NCBI GenBank assembly: GCA_022496205.1
Contig: WTXD01000104.1
Location: 1-58,430, forward strand
From: Gloeopeniophorella convolvens
Lineage: Eukaryota; Basidiomycota; Agaricomycetes; Russulales
DNA length: 58,430 nt
Direction of reading: 5' to 3'
Position 1 is the stretch's first letter; each line of letters opens with the position of its first letter. The notes under the pieces are model-generated. The model searched no databases and had not been told where the DNA came from. It saw nothing but the letters and a program-made list of their open reading frames with translations. The position numbers were made by a program, and so were the translations under genes. Below, one piece after another: positions 1 to 11,029 of the stretch.

Positions 1-300
1 CCATATATTTACTATAGTATTTACTATAAAGCTGATAGAACTATGCATAGTATACTATAATCTTTACTATAGGGCTAACAAAACCATGTATATTATACTA
101 TAGTATTTACTATAGGGCTGATATACCCATGTATAGTATACTATAGTAATTACTATAGTGCTGGTAGAACTGTATATAGTACACTATAATATTTACTATA
201 GTACTCTAAGTAAGACTATATATATACTATAGTATTTACTAGTACTGATAGTACAATACATAGTATACTATTGTATTTATAATAGTGTTTATAGTAGGCA
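1..300. repeat. AT-rich degenerate tandem repeat, about 60-bp period
   Basis: The first 300 bases are built from variants of CTATAGTATTTACTATAG joined by short spacers such as GGGCTGATA and CCATGTATAGTATA. The palindromic core TACTATAG recurs about every 60 bp, for example near 15, 65, 110, 140 and 195. The block decays after 300. It has no open frame and resembles a degenerate satellite or the edge of one; the left end is cut by the window. Confidence 0.7.
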
Positions 301-2530
301 CTATCATGTTAGCAGTGTAGTATGCACTTTATAGAAGTTTTTACTATAATAGCTGTATTATCAGCATTACTATAGTATCAAAAATTCATGCTGAAAATGA
401 CGACCAAAATATGAATATTACCATGTTTTACTTTACAAAGAAGATCACCAGGGCTCATTCGTCATTAGCACCTGAAGACTGTCCGCGTCCAGCATACCAC
501 GAGGCGCCCCTGGCCACAGCAAGTTATTCGCTCACGGTATGCATTCAAACCCCAAATAAATGCGCCCCTGCTGTTGGCCTATGGCGACATAGCCAAGTGA
601 GGAGGGAGCCAGTAAACGTCGCAGGGCAACTGCGTAAATCAGCCATACAACTAGGGCTTGCTCAAATACTGTCGAAGACGTGCCAAGGACCGTGTTTCTA
701 CCTATGTGCAACCTCCATGTGTGTACTTCCAACCTGTGAGAGTTTAGAGAGCGTTGTTATAGCGTATATGCGCACGCACGTCTATACTTGGCATCCTCCA
801 GGCTCATTCACCATTTTTCCTTGGAAGTGTTACTACCGATGCGCTTTGGCGCTAAGTAGCCCAAAGACAAGGATCAATTTGGAGAAGTAATTCTTGGTTT
901 TGTTCCCCTTCCGGCCTCATGGCCGCCTCAGGTGAGTTAGGTTGGACTCAGGTCCAACATAGTAATATGCTCACTCCAACATAACCCATGCTAGGAAGGT
1001 TACGTAATACTGAATGATATCACGTGTGTCAGCAACTCGGGAAGCGCCGCTTTCAGCGGCAGAAGCCAGCAGAAACCCCGCTTGCGTCGTCAGTGACCGG
1101 CGATCGATGATCGATTGATCACCTACAAAATGGTCTAAGCCTCCCGGTGTAGCGCCCATTGCTTGTTGTCACCGTTACTCGTCTTCCCCGCCACGCAACA
1201 ACACCCCCGCCTCACACACCCTCCTGCTCTACAACAACGCCGACACTGGACAGCAACGTGAAGACAATTGGCAGAGCGGCAACGATGTGCCCACACGCCG
1301 GGCGCACGAATCGTGCGCTCGCTATTATGCCGCGTCAGCGCAGCCTAGCCAAGACGTAGCACCACCGCACGCTCTACTTCGCCACTCAGGCATCATGACG
1401 ACATTGACCTAGGCGCGAATACAAACGACCGACCGACGACTGGCAAGTCGTGACGACGTGTGCGGCGCGCAGGCTCACGCATGCGCACAATTCACGGTAG
1501 CCACAGTCACATCATCTTGATGTGGTCGCAGGCGCCGTGAATTGCGTGCACGCGCTGCTGCATCGTCGTCGTCGTCATCGTCGTCGTCGTAGTTGTCGCA
1601 GTTGTCGCAGTGCCCCTGCGACGGCGTGGCACTGCTGCCACCGGGGTAACACGGCGCGTGTGCGACTCGCGGCGGCAGCGGCGCCTCCTCGGGCCTCCCG
1701 CGGCGCCTTCTCCCGCGCCTCCTCCTCCCTCCTCCTCCCTCCGTGTTCTGTGCTGGCGGCGAGCGAGGAAGTCGCATGGCGAGTGCATGAGCTGCGGCGG
1801 TGGTAGCGGCGGGTGCGGCAAAATGGCATGCCAACGCGCGCCCTTCGATTTCCCCACCATATTTGTCAGAGCGCGGCCTCACTTCCTTGAACGAGGTGGG
1901 TAATCCCGACACCGTATTCAACCCACTACCTCCGCTACTATGTGACAACGCCTGCGCATTTCACGCGCGGTGCTGACTTCATGAGCCCAAGCAGCGACGG
2001 CCGCGCCCCGATACACGCCGCTGCGGCGACATCGCCGATGCCGTCTTGCTCCGGGCCACCGCCACGCCGTGGTGAGTGTGGCCACGCCAACAAATCGGGC
2101 CCGAGTACTGGTGACGGCACGCCAGTGCACGCCGCCGCGACACCGATGTCGCTAGAGGGTTCGTCCCGACTTCGATGCCTGGGGGTTGTCTCGTGTGCTC
2201 CCTCTGAGGAACACGTGAGTGCCGGGGCATAGCAGCTCGAAATCATGCACTGAACCTCTAATTGCAACACCCGATTGCATTAGTAAGTTCTCAGTGCGAT
2301 GAGTCCCCGGGTTATCAGGTTGATGCTCTGGTTGTGTATGGTCTTGGGTGCTGAACCGCGCAGTGCAAGACCTTATTGAGTCTTGACTCACAGTAGCAAA
2401 TAGAAGGACTCAGTCAAGCTGCCTGCTTTTGTCGCCGTGTGGTGTGCGGAAGCAGTGGCATGTCGACATGCCCAGCCAGCCATAGTCTCGGTTTCAGCCG
2501 TTGCAGACGTGAGCAGAGCGATCGGCTCTG
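300..2530. other. Gene-poor stretch, GC-rich low complexity inside
   Basis: I see no supportable gene. The open frames here are short, lack consistent splice partners and lie partly in low-complexity DNA. At 1561-1610 there is a (CGT)n-like trinucleotide run, and 1660-1760 is a GGC/CCT-rich run that gives long mutually overlapping frames on both strands, a compositional artefact. Confidence 0.6.
1561..1610. repeat. Trinucleotide microsatellite (CGT)n
   Basis: Near-perfect run of CGT units with GTAGTTGTCGCAG interruptions at its 3' end. It would read as Asp-rich on one strand and Arg-rich on the other, which explains the spurious frames around it. Confidence 0.8.
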
Positions 2531-2539
2531 CAATGTCTG

Positions 2540-2730
2540 GGGTGTACACCAGATAATCTCAAGGAGCTACACTGGGTGGTCTCAAGGAACCGTGCAGGAT
2601 GATCTCAAGGTTGTGCGGGATGATCAATGATCCCAAGGCCTAACCTGATCTTGCAGAGCCACGCCGGATGATCTCATCTTACATACATATTGAGAGAATC
2701 TGATGAGATGATATGATCAAGCCAATCGAC
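2540..2730. repeat. Small patch of GATGATC-type degenerate repeat
   Basis: Five or more spaced copies of GGATGATCTCAAGG-like words (for example near 2550, 2577, 2599, 2622 and 2668). This is the same word family as the long arrays at 11.0-12.4 kb and 13.1-13.5 kb, so it is probably a scattered fragment of the same satellite. No gene is visible between it and 3460. Confidence 0.6.
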
Positions 2731-3465
2731 GCACCAGCAGTAAACGTGTCGGACACGGTCGAGCGAGAGGTGTTCGAGCGGGAAGTGGTGGCGCACGCAA
2801 TACGTGCGCTGCCACAAAACTTGGAATCGTGTGGCTGCGCCTTGAAATGGTGAAGAATTCATTGCTCCCGTCTACACATGGTACATGCTTGCCATCGTCA
2901 GCATTGTGTAGAGACTTGGTCACCAGTCTCTTGCTCCCGCCCTTCTGTGTATCGCCCCAGTCCCATTCCGCGCCCTCGTACGCCTCGGGGACCTCTCGCG
3001 GGAGCGGCTAGTCGGCGCTGCGCCAGTCTGGCTGCAGGGCCACCCACCAGTACGTCACCGGCGTCACCTTTTTCCCATAGGCACTCACGTCGCTAATCGC
3101 TGGTGGTTTTTCGAGCATGCGATGCACCTTGTCTCATTCCGCGACCTGGTCCGGCCGCTGAACTCCTCCAAGGCTATGGCCTGTGTCCTGCGGATCGGTT
3201 AGCAGGGTGTTTCACGCAGGTACTTATGCCACCAACATATACATTCTTCTTGGGGAACTGCAGATTTTCCTCCATTAGGACCCACAGATTGATCGCCCTC
3301 ACCCATTGCTCGTCCGAGCTGGTGTTGGACAATGCACAATAAGTAAGTCTTAAGCGCGATGTTCCGCTTTGCCCGATTCTCGTTACGTATTCGGCTTCCT
3401 CCGGCCTGCCAAGCAGACATGAATATATGTGCACTAAGTGTCTCTCTACGCACCCATAAGTAACT

Positions 3466-3885
3466 TTACTTGACTTTTCGGCCCTTCTTGGGGGCGTTAT
3501 CTTCGCTATTCGCTATAGAGGAGGAGTTAGGAGAGGATGGGGGTGTGCTATCGCGACGCGCGGGCATGGTGGAGGTGAAAAGAGCCGCCAAGGTTCGATC
3601 TACCGCTTTTGGGGTGCGCGCGTCGATGACGTGACTCCCAGTTCCCATCACGTGTGTCACGACTTGCCCTTTGCGACTTGAGGCATTGCCAGCGTGCTGG
3701 CCCGGCCCATTCACTCCCCTGCGCGCGACAAAGATGGTGCTTATACACGGCCAAGTGGTGGGAGCATCCTGAGGTTGGCCTGGGAGACGTATAACAGAGG
3801 ATGGCTGTAGCGACAGAACGAGGTTATTTTCGCACACGATGCGCCAGAATAGCCGAGGTTGATCCTCAGGATGCTCTCGGTCCAA
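3466..3885 (-). CDS. Possible C-terminal exon of an unrecognised protein
   Basis: A 139-codon open frame ending in a Ser/Pro-rich tail followed by a basic stretch (KKGRKVK) that would suit a nuclear localisation signal. I do not recognise a family. An open frame on the same strand at about 3174-3434, with a Trp-rich segment (EQWVRAINLWVLMEEN), may be another exon of the same relic; it faintly recalls small ORFs that accompany basidiomycete transposons, but I could not join the two by clean splice sites. Short words around CCTCAGGATG recur at 3770, 4330 and 4536, so this may be repeat-derived. Low confidence that it is a functional gene. Confidence 0.25.
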   Translation of the reverse strand: MDREHPEDQPRLFWRIVCENNLVLSLQPSSVIRLPGQPQDAPTTWPCISTIFVARRGVNGPGQHAGNASSRKGQVVTHVMGTGSHVIDARTPKAVDRTLAALFTSTMPARRDSTPPSSPNSSSIANSEDNAPKKGRKVK

Positions 3886-4609
3886 CCTGAGGTTGCGTTG
3901 CAGGCTGTAATCAGGACGCGACGCTAGCCAAGAGCTTAGTCATTCATATCCGTCGCCTGTCTCAGCCCGCTTTCCATTGGGGACCACCGGGGGCTTTCGC
4001 ACAATCAGAATGTTGAAAACGGGGCCTTGCATTCACAACTACCTTAGAACTAAGTACATGTACAGGAGAAGTGACTACTATGCTATACAATAGTACTACA
4101 GACAGAGTATACAGTAGACCTAATCATCTCAATACGTGAGAGCAAGGGCAGCACACAAGAGTGGGTGGAACTTGGAGTTCAAGTTCAAGTTGAAGAGACG
4201 AGCAACGCGACTTGCAGACAAATTTTGGGCCAGCCACAACGATGTGTCATTCACTTTGGCAGTCCGATGATATGCCACTGATGCCGGGCAGGGGCCGTTT
4301 CCTTTTCCGTCTAAGCGACCCAAACCATCCTGAGGATGCTTTTGATGCTGTCCTCGGGGTTCGTTGAGCCAGCGCCAGCGCCGGTGGCATGCGAACCCGT
4401 GCTCGACCCGCTTATTCAACCTGTGGCCATACAGTCATTCAAACTGAATCCCACCGTGCTGCAACCTTCGGCTAGCACAAATCACCCCCCAGATCTCAAT
4501 ATCGCCCAAAATGCGGTGACTTTCGCAAAAGCAACCTCAGGATGGTTCTGGCACTTGGCCGTGTACAGCATTAGGGTATATTACACTGCGCACCAATACA
4601 AGTAGACAT

Positions 4610-7376
4610 TTAGCGGCAGCTCCTGTTGTGCAAGCATCAGAAAGTGGGACCATGCATTGAGCCAGATACTTACCGGCGCGGTGGCCACGCGTCCAAGATC
4701 GGCACCAGCTTCTCTGCCTCGAGAGGCACTTCCGAAGGTGCGCTTCCTCGGACCTGGGCGTGCAACTCCACGAACCCGAAGCCGTGGTCCATGCGGAGGA
4801 GTTTCCCCGTCTTCCCGATGAAAGCGTCGCTGACCACAAGGACGTCACTTTTGGGAGCCAGATCCCACGGTACAAGGTAGCGCGGGTTGATTGAGACTTC
4901 TTCAGCGCCTCTGTTGCGCGTGATACTCACCACGACCTCATTGGCCACAGGCTCCATCTTGCGTTGCGAGGGCGGAACCATCCACACGCTATCCGACTCC
5001 TGCGCCTTGAGAGGGCTGTTATGTGGGAGGCCTCGGAGATAGAAAGGAACCCGTTTGCTTTCGAGGACCGCTTGTACCTCCTCGGCGAAGAGCCAGTGCC
5101 TTGGCGCGCCTGACTTTGGTGTTAGTGGCATCACGGGGCGAGTGAGACTCTACTCACCTTCGAGCTCGGGCGTGATCGCCCTGGTGAGCGTAGACGGCCC
5201 CTCTTCAGGGGGCGGGGTCCGCGTCCTGGATGGTGATGTGTTGCCGCGACGCCGCTGAGCCCTGTATCTTGGGTCAGGCAGAGCCATGCCCACTATCGGG
5301 CACTTACATTGGCTTCCACTCATCTGATCTTACCGTAACCCTTGAATTCGTACCGACGTGAAACGTGTTGCGTGCGTCCAATTCGATGATGGCGCCGTCG
5401 GATGTGGTCTCCTTGACAATCCCAAAATACCCTTTCCACTGACCCCGGGTCACCAAGGCCTCTTTCCCGACGTCCTGGGAACGGGGGTCTGCGGGCCTTT
5501 TGCGCGTGCCTTGGTGCTCCGAGACTGTGAGCACTCGCGTATCTAATTCCACCTGGGCGACAGTTCCGTTCAGCGCCTGCGTGACCCAAACATTCGAGAC
5601 ATACCTCTGCCAGCTTCCTTATAAGGCGCCTCTGTCCAGGGGGCGCGTCACTCTGGCCTGGCTCCTCTTGAATGTCCTGTGATGGCATTGTTCAACCCGC
5701 TGGAGTAAAATGACAAGTCAACTTACCTTGATCTCCTCTACCTCATTGGCTACCACCACGAGGCCGGACGGTAGCACCCTCTGCACACGCCCGCGTGACT
5801 TGGGCAACGCGGGATTTCGGGGGTTGCCCCACTCGACCCAAAGGCCGGGGGAGGGTGTGAACATGTGCGTTGGGAGCGCGCGTGCGCACACGTAATCTTG
5901 CAGAACCTCGACCTCAACTGGTGTGAGATTGATCTGTGGGACGAGGGAGGTACTTACCGGGCGCGTGGAACGCTGCTCAACATACATCAGAGTCCCATGG
6001 GCGTCATTGACGCTCGCCACGGGGCCGTACAAATGGTCCCATCGCTGCTTCACAAAGTCCCCAGGTTCGTACCTGAGGTACACCTGCGCTAATGGCACAT
6101 TGACCTGTTGGCCAGCTATCTCCGGTGGCCACTCGAGTCCGACTGAGGCGACGCTGTCCTGAAGGCCGCGGAGGCGCCCTCGCGCACTTTGGAATGGGCC
6201 AGTGACAACTCCTACTTTGTCATCGCGATCGAGACCGTGCCGGACCCATTCCGCGAGGGCGCTGGAGAAGTCAGTGTGCGTGCGTACACACTCTGCTCGT
6301 ACGAAGGCCTCGATATCTAGAGGTGGGCGCGCCGCGACTTCCACCTCGGCGGCGGGGAGCCTCTTTATGACCAAGCTGTCTTCAAAATTTTGGCCCCGGA
6401 ACCTGTACTTGTTACCTCCGGAGCTTGTGACGCTGCCGGTGCCATGCAGAGATGCGAGCTCGAGTTGGGAGCGTGCCTTGGGGGGTGGCCTTGGGTTGCG
6501 TCGGCCGCGCTTTTCGGCCTCGCGTATCCGGGGGACGAAGGCAACTAAGAAGTCGTTAGCGGGGGTGTCATTGGCCCGCAGGGCGTATCCAATGTCGTCA
6601 CGGTAGAGGCCCCGCCTGGCCTCTACCCACAACCCTGCCTTTGGCTCTAACCTGCCACCGATAGGAGGGGAGAGGAGGGGAGCCCGCTCGTCGGAAGGCA
6701 CGAGGAAACCGTTATGATTCAGCACCGAAACTAGGTGCTGGACGGCCTCGTGTGCCGATGCGCGAGGCCCCTCGACGTAAATGTACCCGGGGATACCACT
6801 GCACGTGAAGGCGGCGCTGTAGCCCGGGTCGAGTTGGCATGTGAGACGTTCTTGCGCGCGGTGCATGAGTTGTTGCACAAGATCATCCTCGAATCCACGC
6901 TGCTAAAGTGTCAGCGGCGTTATTGCCTATGAGTCAACGCTACATACCTTCACGTGGAACGCGTGGATCTCGGGATCCCCCTCCATGGGCAGGAGCTGGT
7001 GCTGCAGCACCTCCACCCCAGGTCCGCTCATTCCGGCGTGGCGCCGATAATGCGCCACGAGCTCATCGGCGGCGGCGTTCAGAGCGCGAGCCTCGTGGGC
7101 AATACTGTCCGGGTCGCGCGCAGGACTGCTGCCGCGCCCCACGGATTCCCCGGCCTCGTCGTCCAAGAAATCTCCTAGGGGCAAGTCAGTGTTATGATCA
7201 ACAAGAGGAGGCCTGACTCACCGAATTCATCGTACTCGTCCTCCTCGTCCTCCTCCTCGCCGTGGTCAACTTCGGCCTCGAGGTCAAAAAATTGCGTTAC
7301 CTGAATAAGGGTGTGGAGGTTAAGGTCCGCCGGTCAGGGATCTGTGACCACTCACATCCGTAGGGGGATGCGCCAT
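4610..7376 (-). CDS. Spt5-like transcription elongation factor paralogue (NGN + KOW domains)
   Basis: Eight exons join in phase: 7376-7356, 7300-7222, 7174-6948, 6899-5727, 5606-5308, 5261-5158, 5109-4674, 4622-4610, giving 783 aa with no internal stop. Residues 8-45 are very acidic (EEEDEEDEYDEFGDFLDD), as in Spt5 N-termini. Residues about 105-190 resemble the NGN domain (AFHVK...GIPGYIYVEGPRASA), which in true Spt5 binds Spt4 and clamps RNA polymerase II. KOW-like modules follow, clearest at about 545-590 (GKEALVTRGQWKGYFGIVKE) and 735-770 (GKTGKLLRMDHGFGFVELHA), with a Ser/Arg/Pro linker (SPSRTRTPPPEE) between. The C-terminal heptad-type repeats of canonical Spt5 are absent; the last exon codes only four residues. 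The first ATG gives a 7-codon exon with a consensus GTGAGT donor. Such divergent Spt5-like genes are multicopy in Agaricomycetes, so this is probably a paralogue rather than the essential SPT5. Confidence 0.82.
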
Positions 7377-7639
7377 AGTGTATGGGGTTTGATGGTACCG
7401 TTTCGTGGCGGAAACGTCAATTTAATATACCCTGATGGCCACTCACCAATGCGCACGGGGCATGTTCGCAACATGTGCCCCTCGGAAGGGCAGAGGCAAC
7501 GTTTTGCACTCCACTCTGCCTAATTGGGGCGTGAGGTGCCTCGCGGTGATGTGGTCCTGCGCCGGCGAGGTTGACGTTAGATTGGCCCCAACAACCCAAA
7601 GCGTGTAGCTGCGACTCACCGGGGCGCAAGGGGTACACG

Positions 7640-7800
7640 GCTAGTTGGGCGCCGAGCTGCCCGACGCCCGACGCCCGACGTCCGACGTTTGACGTTTGAC
7701 ATCCGGGGCCCGCAGACCGAACCCGAGCCCGAGCCCGACACCGAGACGGCGCCCGACGCTGACACCCGAGCAAGCCCGCGCACCGATGCCCGACGCCGCA
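7640..7800. repeat. GC-rich hexanucleotide low-complexity tract
   Basis: Runs of CCGACG/CCCGACG then CCGAGC units upstream of the Spt5-like start codon. Open frames over it on both strands are compositional. Confidence 0.7.
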
Positions 7801-8009
7801 ACTTTGGCCCTACAATGCCGACTTATTTGTGTTGCATAGCCCTCGGGCTTCGTTATATTCAGTTTTTAAATAAACGTAGACTAGCCTGATATAACTCTAA
7901 TGTGCTGTACTGCGGGGTCTAGAGCGAGGGTACAGTGTGAGGGGACAGGGGGAAGGTGGCGAGGAAAGAACAAGAAGGGGATCGGAAGCCGGACCGAGCG
8001 CAATCAATA

Positions 8010-8144
8010 ATATGGTTGTGCCACTTTACGGTAGTCTTAGTGGAGCGCCGGGCGGTCGGCGGTCGGTCTAGACCGTGGAAGTACCGCATTTGGAAATCTT
8101 GTGATCCGCTCCACCGAGACTACCATAAAGTGACCCAACCATAT
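8010..8144. mobile_element. 135-bp MITE with about 35-40 bp terminal inverted repeats, TA target site
   Basis: The left end (ATATGGTTG... from 8010) is repeated as its reverse complement ending at 8144 (...CAACCATAT). The arms match over about 40 bp with a handful of mismatches, and each end is directly flanked by TA, as expected for Tc1/mariner-type non-autonomous elements. No coding capacity. It lies between the Spt5-like and Myb genes. Confidence 0.75.
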
Positions 8145-8330
8145 TATCCGGCCCGCGGAAGTTCGACTTCTTCTTCGCCCACCCCTTTACTCTACGCCCC
8201 CTAGACTCATTACTAGACCGTAGAATACATCATTAGAGTATTATTAGGTCGCATCGTTGAGCCAGTACGGTATATCAATGAGGTGTGAATGTGTGTGAAA
8301 GAATAACCGTAATCATCTGCAGGTTAATCC

Positions 8331-9638
8331 ATGAACGCTGCCACGACGCCGTCCTCCTCGTACCCCGTGTCCCCGACGGTTGTGGAGCAGCTAGCCACGC
8401 GTTGGGACCCGGTAGAGCAATTCGTCAAAGAAGGTGAGCGGTGTATGCGCCGGTGAACGGCGCGCGATGATCATATGCGCGACAGGGATACCCATACGGA
8501 CGGGACCGTTCACGAAGGAGGAGGATGACCTCCTCAGGGACGCGCTCAAGGGTTTCGAGGAGGTACGTACGCCCGTATGTCTGTCACCCCGGTAATCATC
8601 GCCTCTAGGAACACAACTTAACTGAGGAGGATGTCGACCGTCGCATCTTCGGTGAGGTACGGGACCAGACGATCTGGGCCTTCTTAGGTGCGTGGCTACA
8701 TACATGACATCCAAGACTACCGCTGACCTTGGCTAAAAGCGCGAGAGTGCCCGGGGCGTGCGGTGCGCGCTGTGTACCACCACGTCCGGTGGATGTTGCA
8801 CCCCGATGGAGGCAAAGGTCCGTGGTCGACAGTGGAGGACGCAGCGTTGAACACGTACGCCCGGTATCCCCCTCAACTGTTTCCTTATTGGCTGACGCGC
8901 TCCAGACTGGCCGATGCGCACTCTCATGATTGGAGGCAGATCGGCAAGAGGCTCCAGCGTGCGCCCACGGACTGCCGAGACCGGTGGCACATGTGTGCGG
9001 AGAATCGCAGGGAGGGCCAGGCCAAAGGTGAGCCCCCGCGTCTCCCATGGGCGCTCGGGATTCGGTGACAATGTTTAGGTTGTTGGAGCGCCGAGGAGGA
9101 GGCTCGGCTTATCGAGATAATGCGAGATCTCTGCCCTTCGGCTTCGGGCTCGGGTGCACAGAGATTGGGCAGCTTTTGGAACGACATATCCACTTGCATG
9201 GGCCAAACCCGCGGCCCCAGGCAGTGTCGCAACAAATGGTGAGCTTCTGAGTTATTCTGGTGCATATCTAACGCGGACCCGTGGAGGCACGACTCCCTGG
9301 AGCCCCGCACGCGCAATGATGGCCGGGTAGCCCGTTGAAAGAGCGAGGATTCTGTAATTCTCGTACACAAGTGAGTACATCTCACCGCGCACACCCTATC
9401 TGACTTGAAACCACAGGATCGGTGCCCTGGGATTGGACAGCGAGGAGGTCATTCCCTGGGCCTCACTCTCTGATGACTCCTGGCCCTGGAATGCCCACAA
9501 GTTGCACCAAAAGTGGGCCCTCCTCAAGCGCAGCGTGGAGTCCGAAGGAGTTTCATACCAAGGTGCGTTGCTGCTGCCTCTCCCACCAAGTAACTCACTT
9601 CAGGGCACATCCCCCATCAGGTCTCATTGAAATATTGA
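8331..9638 (+). pseudogene. Reb1/TTF-I-like multi-Myb protein with one in-frame TGA
   Basis: Nine exons keep phase throughout: 8331-8433, 8486-8562, 8609-8687, 8740-8854, 8906-9027, 9079-9238, 9287-9370, 9417-9562, 9604-9638 (306 codons). Myb/SANT-like segments are evident: GPFTKEEDDLLRDALKG, KGPWSTVEDAALN...DWRQIGKRLQRAPTDCRDRW and CWSAEEEARLIEIM...CRNKW, followed by a W/L-rich C-terminal module (HKLHQKWALLKRSV). This layout matches Reb1/Nsi1/TTF-I-type factors, which bind DNA and stop RNA polymerase I. Codon 236 (9336-9338) is TGA in a position where related proteins usually have Trp, so a TGG-to-TGA change would cut off the last 70 residues. Upstream of the ATG is an in-frame TAA. Alternatives are a sequencing error or a truncated but used protein that keeps the Myb segments. 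The exon 7 acceptor (GAG) is weak. Confidence 0.72.
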
Positions 9639-9888
9639 GGTGTCGGTATCCGGCCCCAGCGGAACTCACGCCTTGAGATGAGGTCCCGCAAGCATAAATA
9701 GCGGCTTTGTTTTAATCACATATCGTACACTACTAGCGCACTATAATAATCATCGCTGTTCGTCTTCGCCCTGCGTGCCCAAGAAATACTACCCGGAGGC
9801 AGCAACACGATCTCTGTGGGGGTGTTGAATTTGGTGAGTCCGCAGTCATGTTAGGGGGTCGCAACACTCACACATGCGATACAGAGTC

Positions 9889-10254
9889 CTAGGGGCAGCG
9901 CGGCGGCGGCAGCTTGCCCAAGAGCTTGCGCTCGCGCTCGCCGCGGTCGGGCTCGGGAGAGGCGCCGCGGGAGCGCTTTCTGTCCCTCTTTGAATCCTCG
10001 GCGGCGTCCGCGCCGTTGGTGCGGGGCACGCTTGTAGAGCCGGAGGGCTCACCCTCACTCGGGGTCGAGATGCGCTCCTCCCATTCATCGAGAACGGTTT
10101 GACCGCTCACATCCGTCTCCTCGTCGTGCGCCGCACTTGGAGCAGCAGGAGGAGGCGGTGGAGGAGGCGGAGGAGAGGCGGCGCCGGCCGGCGTCTCGGA
10201 GGTCGGGGAGGCAGTGGCGGTCGATGGCGCCGCGGAATCAGGAGGGCGAGGCAT
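9889..10254 (-). CDS. Possible Pro/Ser-rich 121-aa protein
   Basis: Single open frame starting MPRPPDSAAP, with a polyproline run at residues 29-37, an acidic middle (DEETDVSGQTVLDEWEERIS) and a basic C-terminus (SKRDRKRSRG). No recognisable domain. The sequence is low-complexity and GC-rich, so the frame may be fortuitous; it lies between the Myb gene and a transposon remnant and has no identified promoter. Confidence 0.3.
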   Translation of the reverse strand: MPRPPDSAAPSTATASPTSETPAGAASPPPPPPPPPAAPSAAHDEETDVSGQTVLDEWEERISTPSEGEPSGSTSVPRTNGADAAEDSKRDRKRSRGASPEPDRGERERKLLGKLPPPRCP

Positions 10255-10708
10255 GCTCCATCGTATGCGCTACAAACCCCTAAGCGATGTTATCACTCCT
10301 TTGTTCGATGTTGAACTCACTATTGCTCCGCCTTCCGCAGGAAATGCGAGCAGGAGCGCGAGAAACTCTAGGTTCTCAGACTTGGCCATCAGGTCCTGAG
10401 GGCTCGTGGAGGTGGATATGTTGCGCGCTTAAAAAAATCCGCAGGACGTCTTATAACCTCCCCAGGGCTCTGCGTCATAACGGATGCCGACATCATAGTG
10501 CTCTCCCCCAAAGACAAGGCATCAGTGCTGGTACGTACGAGTGCTGGGCATCTCACACCGTAGTGCATCCCCGACAGGCAGACAGCGCCCTGTCGCCGCT
10601 GCAGGCGATCGAGTTCCGGTTGGGTGCGCCGGTTCGGGGTCGACAAGAACAATCAGGGAGGATGGTCATGAAAGTGACTTCGCCGCCTGTCCTACATTCC
10701 CTCAGTAA

Positions 10709-10969
10709 GAACAAGGAGCCTTCGGGTTCCTCGATCCCCAGCAAGTCATCCGCACGGTCCATCCCATTCCCGTGTTTGCGCTTGGGCATACCCTGAAACG
10801 CCTCGAGGAGCCCTTTGTGCGCAGGCCCGAGGATGAAGGCCAGGACTGGGAAAGTTACAACTTGAACATGTACGTACCATGCAATGAGACGTGAATCACT
10901 ATCTAATCGACAATACACAGATTCGTCAATCGAGATGCGATGATGTACCAGCGCGAAGGAGGACGCTAA
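10709..10969 (+). pseudogene. 3' remnant of a Plavaka-like (CACTA-type) transposon gene
   Basis: Two exons (10709 to about 10867, then from 10920) encode a tail containing EQGAFGFLDPQQVIRTVHPI and, after the intron, FVNRDAMMYQRE ending at a TAA. The FLDPxxVIR...HxIPxF and FVxRDxxMxxR pattern matches, from memory, the C-terminal part of proteins coded by basidiomycete Plavaka elements. Upstream the frame is broken by a TAA at 10706-10708 directly before EQGAFG, and the rest of the transposase is missing. It abuts the satellite that begins near 11030. Confidence 0.5.
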
Positions 10970-11029
10970 GCCAAGATTGTGTCTCGCGCATTCAACTTCT
11001 CGCGCAATTGTTGAAATTGTCGTGAATGA

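Noticed and set aside
1475..1948. Overlapping frames of 84-157 aa on both strands with poly-Asp or poly-Arg
   Set aside because: Produced by the CGT microsatellite and GGC/CCT low-complexity DNA.
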